A stretch of DNA of 64,000 nt from Tetrahymena thermophila SB210 (lineage: Eukaryota > Ciliophora > Oligohymenophorea > Hymenostomatida > Tetrahymenidae). A program made the position numbers and the translations under genes. The stretch spans positions 310,001 through 374,000 of the forward strand of contig NW_002476157.1 in assembly GCF_000189635.1 (NCBI RefSeq), written 5' to 3'. The first letter of the stretch is position 1, and the number at the start of each line of letters is the position of its first letter. The notes below the pieces were generated by a model, which was not told where the DNA came from, searched no databases, and saw nothing but the letters and a program-made list of their open reading frames with translations. Positions 55,714-64,000 of the stretch are shown piece after piece.

Positions 55714-57250
55714 ACAAATTAATAAATATTCTTCAAAGCTTTTAATATATATACATATATAAAGTAACAAATTTTATGTTTTAATAATACTCATATTTGA
55801 TTACATTATTTTATTTATGTTTAGCTATTTGCTATTTATTTAAATCAGTTTTACGCTAAAAATTTCAGTTTCTTCCTTTTTATTTAGCAATTATTGATGA
55901 TATTTATTGCTTTTGAGATTAAATAACTCATTAGAATTTTTGTTAATTATTTTTGATTTTTATAAAAATATTATGATTACCAAGCCTTCAAAAAAATACA
56001 AATTAAAAAAATTAGTACAAATATATCTTAAATAGATATCCATCCAATATTTACAAGAAGATAAAAAAAATACTTAAATAAAAGAATTAATCCTAATTTT
56101 TAAATAACTTTTCTTTTAAAAGAAAATAAACATATTAATAAAATAAATGCAATCAGCTTAACTTTAAAAACAAATTTAGATATGAATAAGTATTTTAAAT
56201 ATTATTAATTGTTTAATTTTACTTTAAAAATAAAAAATATTTAAACTAATAAAAAGAGTCTTATATATACGTATTAAGTATAAGATTATAGAAATCAAAA
56301 GAAAACATCTTTATAAATTAATATATGTATTTTTCATTATTATGATAATATTTAAAAAATGTCTATTCTTCAAAATATAGATTTATATATTAATAATAAA
56401 TCAAATTATATATATATTTTTTAAGATAAAATATTAAATTAAATAAAAATGTTACAATAAAATAGAAGAAATTTAAGACTTGATAATAATCTAGTTTTAT
56501 TTATAAAAAATTACATAATTAAAAAAAAATAATTATAATTATTAAATATTTTAAGAATAGTAAAAAACAACCAATGAAAATATTATTTATTTTATAAAAT
56601 AAATTTATTTTTGATTTAAAGTTAAAATCATTAAAAAATGAATTATATTTTCGATAAATTATATTTTTACAATGAATAAGCATTATTCTATTTATAATAG
56701 TGGCTCCTTCATTTATAGCATATTAAATTTTACTTTTGATATTTTAAATATTTTGAAGTAATTCTTCTAGAAACATCAAAAAATAAATCTTTTTTTAATA
56801 AAATTAAATCCAATTAATTTTATTAATATGCGAAGTAATTTCAGCAACTTATTTATCCAATCAACAGTATAAATTAATAATTTATAAAAAATAATTTATT
56901 TTTTTTCATAATAAACTGTAGTGTAATTATAAAGTTAAAATTAGTGCTTTTAATAATACACAAAATATTGATAAATTCTTCAAATTGGAATAAATATTAT
57001 AATATTATTATATTTTCAAATTATAAAAAAGGAAGGACAGAATTTCTTTTTTCTATTATTTTAACAATTTATATAAACTATTGTTATCAGGAATGAATTT
57101 TATGGGGCAGTTTTTGATAATAGAGCATCTCTCTAATCTTTTATTAGATATTATGATTATTAAATTGACTACTTTTATTTATTTTAATTAAAAAAGATTT
57201 ATTAATAAAAGATTTAGATTTAGAAAACCAACTTCAATCAAATTAAAAAA
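55292..57250. other. Intergenic, AT-rich
   Basis: Nearly 2 kb of extremely AT-rich DNA containing an AAAT microsatellite and a CTCA/TTCA stretch near 55615-55650. No gene or RNA is supported. The promoter of the reductase gene should lie near its right end. Confidence 0.5.
55672..55712. repeat. AAAT tetranucleotide microsatellite
   Basis: About ten uninterrupted copies of AAAT/AATA in intergenic DNA, read directly. Confidence 0.9.
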
Positions 57251-58246
57251 ATGTACAGGTCCATAGTAGTTAACAAATACAAGGATGATGATTAGATTAC
57301 CATCGAAGATTCCTCTTTAGATGAACTAAGAGAAGAATTAAATGATAAAAATTTTTTAGTTAAGCTTCATGCTGCTCCTATAAACCCACTAGATTTGCTA
57401 AAGTTGAATGGGCATATCTTTTCGTACAAACCTCCATTCACACCTGGCTCAGAAGGTTCAGGAGTAATAGTTGAAGCCAAAAATAAAGAACTAATAGGAA
57501 AGAAGTTATCTTTCATCTCTCCGATAGGTTCATGGAGAGAATACTCTGTAGTTTCTGAAGAAAATGCCATTTTGTTAGGAGATGATGTGGATCTAGATTC
57601 TGCTGCATGTGGATTTATTAATCCATTAACATCATAAGGCTTAGTTCTCTAAGCTATCAACCACAATGCTAAAGGTATTGTCAATTTAGCTGCCCAAAGC
57701 ACTATTGGTAAGATGATTAATGATTTAGCATTTGTTAGTGGGTTGAATTGTTTAAATGTAATAAGAGGAGATCAAAAAAGAGTTGATGAGCTCAAGGAGT
57801 AATATAAAAACTAAAATGTTATCACTTTAGACTAAGATCCCATAGAATTTTAGAAATAAGTGAAAGAACTAAGCGAAAAATTATAGGCTACTGTTTGCTT
57901 AGACCCTTTAGGAGGTCCTGTTTCTGGCTAAATCTTTAACAATCTTCCAACAAATAGCAAATTAGTAAACTACGGATCTCTAAGTGGTAAAGACATAGAG
58001 GGTATTAATCCAGTATAGCTAAGATGGAAACATAAATCGATAGTAGGTTTTGATATATTTAGTTGGTATGTAGGTTTAAAGCCTGAAGAAAAGAAAAAAT
58101 CAAAGAACATTGTCAGATAACATGCAAATACTATATTTAAAATCTAAATTGAACAAACTTATAGCTTTGATTAAGTAAAGGCAGCTCTAACATTATTCAG
58201 AAGCTTGAAAGGAGGTAGAAAAATAATTTTAAAACCATTTATTTGA
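57251..58246 (+). CDS. MDR-superfamily reductase, MECR (enoyl thioester reductase)-like
   Basis: An intronless frame of 332 codons (331 aa), normal for medium-chain dehydrogenase/reductases. The N-terminal catalytic domain has APINPLDLLKLNGH and PFTPGSEGSGVIVEA, then PIGSWREYSVVSEENAIL and AACGFINPLTSQGL. The Rossmann part reads IVNLAAQSTIGKMINDLAF followed by LNCLNVIRGDQ. These parallel MECR/2-enoyl thioester reductase (NP..D, GTWR, VNP.TA, N..NS.VGQ, INVVRDR), in which the Arg of NVVRDR recognises NADPH; NVIRGDQ conserves that Arg. The Cys/His ligands of zinc alcohol dehydrogenases are absent, so a zinc-free NADPH-dependent reductase is expected. No obvious mitochondrial presequence is seen (the protein starts MYRSIVVNKYK), so a role in mitochondrial fatty-acid synthesis is only a possibility. 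The second glycine of the usual GxxGVG loop is replaced (STIGK). Confidence 0.85.
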
Positions 58247-58794
58247 AACAATTTATATATATTAAATTTAAAATTTGATTGAATATTAATTAACATGTAT
58301 TTAAAATTAAATGTAAATTTTGTTTTTTTTATAGAAGTCATTATAGTAGTTAAATCTTAATCTAAATATAAGCTTATGCCTTTAAAAAAATTATGGAATA
58401 TTAAAAGCATATTAAAAACAATAAAAAATTTCGACATTTTCAATTTAAATTTTTAAATAAAATATTTAATTTAAGTTATTTATTTCTTTTTTCTATTTTA
58501 AAATTAGTTTATAGATTTTAATTGAAATTTGATTAATATTATTAAGAAATTTTGGCTAATAACAAGCTAATTTTTATTTTATTATTAAATAATTAGTTTA
58601 CATTTTAATAAAAATATAATATAAAAATATCTTTTATAATAAAATGAATTAGAAAATGTTTATATTAAACATCTTACACATTAAAATAATATTGTATCAA
58701 TTTATATATTATACATTTATGGTACAGTTTATTTTATATATTATTTGTTTATTTATTTTTAAATAGTAAAGTAAAATAAATATTTTTTATTTAT
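58247..58794. other. Convergent intergenic region
   Basis: 550 bp, AT-rich, between two 3' ends. It is expected to carry both 3' UTRs. Nothing else is recognised. Confidence 0.5.
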
Positions 58795-61488
58795 TCATTT
58801 TTGAGATTAAAATTTTAAGAAAACAGATTTATATGCTTGCTATCCCCATAGCTTATCCTGGTATTACTTCGGTATACTTAGGATTTATCTTTCAATATTG
58901 TTCTTAATTTTTCCTACATCAACATCTTTTATTCTTTTTGCTGTTTCAATCAGCCATTCTGGATTTTCTAAGTTAATTTATTGCATTTCATCAATTTCAT
59001 ATTCTGTTTCAGGCTCTTTTTACTAACTCTAAGAATTGTTAGGTGTTGTTGCAGATTTTAATGATGAAGATTTATTTTGATTTGATTTTACTATTTCTGG
59101 CTCTTCACATTCATGCTTTCTTTCCTTTTTAGTATTGCCTTACACGTTTAAAGGAGACATTGAGATTATATTTTTTTTTTAGTGATATAGGTTTGAAAAG
59201 GTAAGTAGCTTTTTGAAATCAGTAAAGCTATTTTTAATTGTCGACAAATCTTAATCATTGTTAATACTACTAACTTAGGATCCTCTTAGGGGAATAAAGA
59301 GTGGATTGGAGGAAGACACATCGCTATTTCTAACTGAGGGAGAAGGAGAAAAAGTTTATCTATTGTTATCATTTATTGGTGTAAATTCTTATTTTATAGG
59401 CGTGTACTTCAAATTTGGAGATAATCCTTATAAATCAACGCTGCTATTTCTATTAAGTGTTGAAGACCGATGAAGTGATTAAGAAGAAAAAATATTTCTT
59501 CTTAATAAAGGAGACAAATCTCTATCCTGTTACACTTTTTCTTCTTTTTGCAAATCTATTTTTTTGAATTAAATGTCCACATTTCTATTAAAATTATTAC
59601 TAATTGTTTATTTCTTTTTTTCTTCTTCCAATTGCTGAGCTGTTTTCTTGATTTAATCCATCACCATTCTTTATGCATGCTGAATTTTTAATGGATTAGA
59701 CAGTTAAGAAAATTTTTACACAGAATTTGAGGCTTAAAGCTGTGGTTATTACATTAGTTATGTTGAATTATAATTAGGATCATTTTTTTTATTTAAACTT
59801 GTTGTATCTTATTCTATATTAAACCTAACATTCTTACTATTTTTTTCCTAGCTGTTCAAGCTGTTGTGCATTGATAATGTTGATCTTTACCTTTATGAGC
59901 TATTTTATATTGAATTCGATGGTAATCCAATATTGTTCATAAAGTTACTTATTTAGCCATTATTTATTTAATAAAAATTATTTTAGTTATTTTAACTGCT
60001 AGAAGCTACATTTTAAGTTTGAGGAAGATTTTTTACAGAATTAAATTTAGCATTTTGCATAAAATCTAATATCTCTTATGCAATTTATTTCTTAAGTTAT
60101 AATTTGTATTAAATATCTCTCGAATTAAGACTTTTAACTTTTCTATGTAGGCCTCTAATAAGCCCACTTTCCTTCATTTCTTTGTAGATTTCAATATACT
60201 ATTTTTTTTTATACCTCTGCAGTTGCTTGAAGAAAGAGAAGATATTGTTGTTAATATTCATTTCAAAGTCCCTTTTTTATATCCGATATACTATAGTGTC
60301 TGCTTCAGCATAGCAGGAAAAGATTCTCTTAGAGTTATCGTCTTCAAAGCCCAAAAAATCTCCTTCTGAATATTCTTTTATAGGCTCTTAAAGACCACTT
60401 TTTTTAAGTAGCATTTTCCCATAAGAAATTAAATAGTAATAATCCACAATATCATTTTCGTTATAGACATAACCACTCAGCTCAAATTTGTGAAGTTCAA
60501 AGTGAAATGATAATTCTGAACATCTTAGCATCATCTCAATACTTTATTTCTTTTCTTCAAAAATCTAGCTATTATTTTACTCACTCTCATTGAGCTTCCT
60601 TTCTTCTGTTGATTCTTGCATTTAATTCTGCTCACCTGAAATCTATCTTTCTCTTATTTACTCATCTATTTTATTTGGTTTATCCTTTTACTTATTATTT
60701 TTCTATTAGCTAACATAATGCGAAAACACAGTATCCAAAATATTTGCACTAGCTGTTTTCTTTTAAGGCGAAATAGGACTGCTGTTAGGGTTGTTTCCTT
60801 ATTAGATAATTTGTGAAAGTTTTTCTTCTTCTTACAATAAAAGTCTTACATTTTATTCATTTTTACAAAGCATTTCTGCAAGGTGGCGATTTATAAAATT
60901 AAATCTATAAGCTTCTGGTTAAAAGAAAAATTCATACTTTTTTTTAGGTAAAATGATAACAGTTGTGTCTTCTGTTGCAATAAATGTTGCTTCATGATAT
61001 TAAGTGTACCCACCAAAGGCTTCACCAGGTGTTAAAATTTTTATTTTTTTATAGACACAATTATTACCACTAAAATACACATGCGAGTAATATAAATCGC
61101 TATTTAATAAATCTTCATCATCTTTATTAATATATTTATACGAGTTATTATCTCCATTAAATTTCTATCCCTCGCTACTCCATTAAATAACACCTAAAAG
61201 ACTTGCTTGCTATGTAGGAACAAAACAAGCAACTTTACCCTTCAAAATAACATAAAGATGATTATCTGGGTCAATCTTATGATAAATAAACTGATTTTTG
61301 CTATATTTTTTCATTATTACATATTTATATAATCTAAAAATATTTTTTTTGGATTCAGGCTAGCCAATAGCTAATTTAAAATGGGCACTATCTTAAAGAA
61401 GATTACCTAACCTTATTTTTTCAGTTTTGTTAAATAGTAAGGGATTCTTACTTTGGAGCAAAAGCTAAATACCATAAATCTCATTCAT
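58795..61488 (-). CDS. Protein with two degenerate cyclic-nucleotide-binding-like domains
   Basis: An intronless frame of exactly 898 codons (897 aa) from ATG 61488 to TGA 58797-58795. Residues about 55-200 have the cNMP-binding beta-roll pattern: KKYSKNQFIYHKIDPDNHLY, VILKGKVACFVP, then the phosphate-cassette position PGEAFGGYTQYHEATFIATE. A second copy lies at about 310-410: YVYNENDIVDYYYLISYGKM, YSEGDFLGFEDDN, then SCYAEADTIVYRIQKRDFE. In both, the cassette keeps the Gly but lacks the Arg that binds the cyclic phosphate in PKA/Epac domains, so true cAMP/cGMP binding is doubtful. No transmembrane helix or kinase domain is attached. The C-terminal half is Ser/Asn/Gln-rich with short coiled coils (QIKKTAQQLEEEKKKQ) and ends ENPEWLIETAKRIKDV... 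A regulatory scaffold is a reasonable guess. Confidence 0.85.
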
Positions 61489-62826
61489 CTTAATTGAAAA
61501 ATATAAGTAAGTTTCTGATTATTAAAGAATAGTTGATTATAAATCAATCTATGAGATATTTATCTAAAAAAATCTTACTCTTATTTTTTATAAATTATTT
61601 ATGTAATTGCAATTTATTCATCTAATTATCAAAGTATAAGAATTACATTAAACCAACCAATTATTTATTAAAAATTTCAATTTAAACCATTAAAAATATT
61701 ATATACTTTTTCTCACTGTACTTTATAAAAAAATTTTTTATGGCATCTTAGCTCACATATATCTCAGAGATTAAATTAAAACTTAATCAACTTTTAAATT
61801 TCTATAATCTTTTTAGCTAATTTTATAAATTTTTCAAAGATATATTAAACTTATAAAAAATTAAAAGATGTCTTTGTCCAATTTTAGAAATTTTTATTTG
61901 ATTTTTTAATTTTACTAAAAATATCATAAATATATTTCATATGACTTTTGGTTATTAAAGTATTTTAATTAATCAAAAGACATTAATCTGTAAATTAATC
62001 AATATCTAAAGATTAAATTACCATTTCGAAATAAATATCTATAAAAAGTTATTAAAGAATCTAAAAACAAAAATACTGATAATACTAAAATAAAAAATAC
62101 TGCTATATATTACTATGTCTCATATTATATTTTATCAATGATATAAAATATAATTATAACTATTAATAATTTCCTGGTATTTTCATTTTAGTATAAATCT
62201 CATCAATGTATTTCATATGACTTTTGGTTATTAAATTATTTTAATTAATTAAAAGACATTCATATGTTTAATATCTAAAGATTAAATTACTATTTAGAAA
62301 TAAATATCTATAAAAAGTGATTAAAGAAGCTAAAAACAAAAATACAGATAATACTAAAATAAAAAATACTGCTATATATTACTATGTCTTATATTATTTT
62401 TATCAATAAATAAAATATAATGATAACTATCAATAATTACCTGGTTATAAAACTATTTTTAATTTTTGAAAAATTTTAGAATAATTTTAAAGCATGTATG
62501 CAAATTTATTTATTATTTATTAAATAAATATTGATCTATTTACTTATTATTTATTCATATAACTATTTGGAATGAAATAATATTATTAATTTTGAAAAAA
62601 TATACAAATTAATGATATAAATATAAACATCTATTGTAAGTTTATTAAACTTATACTTTACAAATTAATACAAATATTTTTTGATTACTTTTGAAAAACA
62701 AGGACTTAATGAATGGCTAACTGACTAAAAACTATAATTTGAAAACGCACAATATTAATTAGTTTATTTTAATAAATTATTTTTTTAATTGTTTTTTTTT
62801 TCGTTAGTTCATTCTTATTTAAAATA
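61489..62826. other. Intergenic, AT-rich, with long direct repeat
   Basis: 1.3 kb between two minus-strand genes, mostly filled by a diverged direct repeat. It should include the promoter of the CNB-like gene near 61500-61700. No gene is supported. Confidence 0.5.
61934..62445. repeat. Diverged ~240-bp direct repeat (two copies)
   Basis: Copy 1 at 61934-62179 and copy 2 at 62210-62445 both begin ATTTCATATGACTTTTGGTT and share TCTAAAGATTAAATTAC, AAATAAATATCTATAAAAAG, ATAAAAAATACTGCTATATA and AATAATT.CCTGG in the same order. Start-to-start offset is 276 bp. Differences are scattered substitutions and small indels. No coding potential was found in either copy. Confidence 0.9.
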
Positions 62827-64000
62827 TCATATAAAATTTTAATCAATGTTTTTCTAAGTTGCTGTTGTTGCTTATTCGGCATTTCCTGTATTTTCAGATT
62901 AAGGTTATGCTTATTGCTATTGCAGATGCTACTGCTGCTATTATTATTAATATATTTCATTCTAAGTATAATTTAACTAATATTATCCAGTACTTTGTTG
63001 TTATTATTGTTATTACTATTGGTTTGATCTTGAATACTATTGCTATAGTTGAGGCAGTTGCTAGCCAGCAAAATTTTAATTTGATTCTTAATTGCAAGCA
63101 TTTGAAAACATTGTTTTTTCAAAGAAAGAAGAGGGAGAAGCTATTTCATTCTTCTAGTAGCTATTATTAGGTGCCTCAGAGTTAATATTTGCATTTATTG
63201 GAGCAACCTGTTAGAAAGATTTTAAAGAATTTACTCTATGGGAGAAATCCTGCTCTTAATTTAAAATACTATTGTAAGGATTTTATGCAGTTTATTAACT
63301 ATACATATTTTGCTACCCCCCATATGAAGAAGTCCTATTAAGACTTAACTCTGTAGGGTATTAAGAAAACTATTAAAGATTATTGCTATACAAGTTAAAT
63401 TAAGCTGGTTGTTATGGTGTTGGAGGAGGTGTATTCTTCATAGATACTTTATCATCTAAACCATTAAATTAGCCTTAAGGGTATCCAGTTTATCCTAAAA
63501 AATTACTATTTTATTGCATACTAAATTGATTTAAGAAGTTATTACTTGGGTTTATATTATATGAAGGATAGTTTCCTATAGCAGAACTAATAACCTCCAT
63601 TTAATTTTGAATTTATTATGCTAATAGAGGATTTTAAGGATTACCTGCTGCATTCTTTTGTGATAAGAATGAGTTATTACTCATCATTGAGGAATTTCTG
63701 TTGCGACTATCATCACCCTAGTTTTGCTAATCATAATTTTAATATTTTATTAGGCTAGTAGGATCATCGAAATAGTTTAGCCCGAATGTGTTGTTAATTT
63801 GTTATGAAACAGTAGTATTATAAGGATTCTAATATTATGCTTAATACTATTACGATCCTTATGAATATTACTTTTGTAAGGTCTATTGAGCATTAAGCAG
63901 AGAGGAATCGTTTTCACTTGCAAAGAAATTAATTGCTCTATAATTATTTCCTGTATTGATAACAAGATTTTTACCTCTGCTTTAATCTATCTAGTTAATT
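62827..64000 (-). CDS. Gln/Asn-rich protein, 5' end beyond window
   Basis: A continuous minus-strand frame enters at base 64000 and ends at TGA 62829-62827 (at least 390 codons in the window). The upstream part is Asn/Ser/Gln-rich (INTGNNYRAINFFASENDSS, SLNRTSSYGGQQNMYSQQ). The C-terminal ~80 residues contain dense poly-Gln tracts, with up to nine Gln in a row (near 63040-62995), written with a mixture of TAA, TAG, CAA and CAG codons. Read with the standard code these would be a cluster of stops. No signal peptide, membrane helix or catalytic motif is visible. Such tails are typical of ciliate regulatory or RNA-binding proteins, but the defining domain, if any, lies outside the window. Confidence 0.7.

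Noticed and set aside
61649-61658. TAAACCAACC, matching the first ten bases of the Tetrahymena chromosome breakage sequence
   Set aside because: The remaining CTCTTT is absent and these sites tolerate little change. A functional site would also be lost from macronuclear DNA, so this is chance similarity.
62859-63170. 103-aa plus-strand frame that looks like a membrane protein (many Ile/Leu/Val)
   Set aside because: It is the reverse complement of poly-Gln/Asn coding on the minus strand; the apparent hydrophobic helix is an artefact.

Overview
The window is ciliate macronuclear DNA, very probably from Tetrahymena or a close relative. It is roughly 75-80 % A+T. Long conserved proteins read through only if TAA and TAG mean glutamine and TGA is the sole stop. 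Introns are short, AT-rich and GTAA...AG, intergenic DNA is extremely AT-rich, and there are no operons. The organism is inferred from genetic code and gene content. Gene models were spliced by hand; several end in exact whole-codon totals, but 5' ends marked uncertain need RNA data.

Left third. A giant minus-strand surface protein (1-10099, running off the left edge) combines a signal peptide, Cys-rich furin/EGF-like repeats, beta-helix repeats and a C-terminal multi-helix membrane region. Next comes a minus-strand YY1-like four-zinc-finger regulator with a BCL7-like motif (11746-13556). Divergent from it on the plus strand are a Gln/Asn-rich protein (14131-15747), a TPR protein (16396-18958) and the chaperonin subunit CCT3 (20029-22778), the only clearly housekeeping gene with highly-expressed codon usage.

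Middle. Minus strand: a B-box-like coiled-coil protein (24887-26515) and a Gln-rich coiled-coil protein (27243-29757). Plus strand: a ChaC-type gamma-glutamylcyclotransferase (31276-32004). Minus strand again: a membrane-anchored leucine-rich-repeat protein (32300-34470), a large unknown protein (35370-38206), a ZCCHC10-like zinc-knuckle/RS protein (38674-40061) and a Gln-rich protein (40842-42330).

Right third. Plus strand: a small unknown protein (42416-42863), a secreted coiled-coil protein resembling granule-lattice/trichocyst-matrix proteins (42970-44282), a SANT/Myb-like protein (about 45061-47032), a coiled-coil protein (47759-49864), a doubtful ORF (51101-51487), a CCCH zinc-finger RNA-binding protein (51501-55291) and an MECR-like reductase (57251-58246). 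Minus strand: a protein with two degenerate cyclic-nucleotide-binding-like domains (58795-61488) and a Gln-rich protein cut by the right edge (62827-64000).

The genes do not form one pathway. Recurrent themes are nuclear/RNA regulators (YY1-like, ZCCHC10-like, CCCH, SANT-like) and surface or secretory proteins. No rRNA, tRNA, transposon, CRISPR, telomere repeat or complete chromosome-breakage sequence was seen. Non-genic structure consists of simple repeats, a 31-bp perfect tandem duplication (23625-23686) and a diverged ~240-bp direct repeat (61934-62445).
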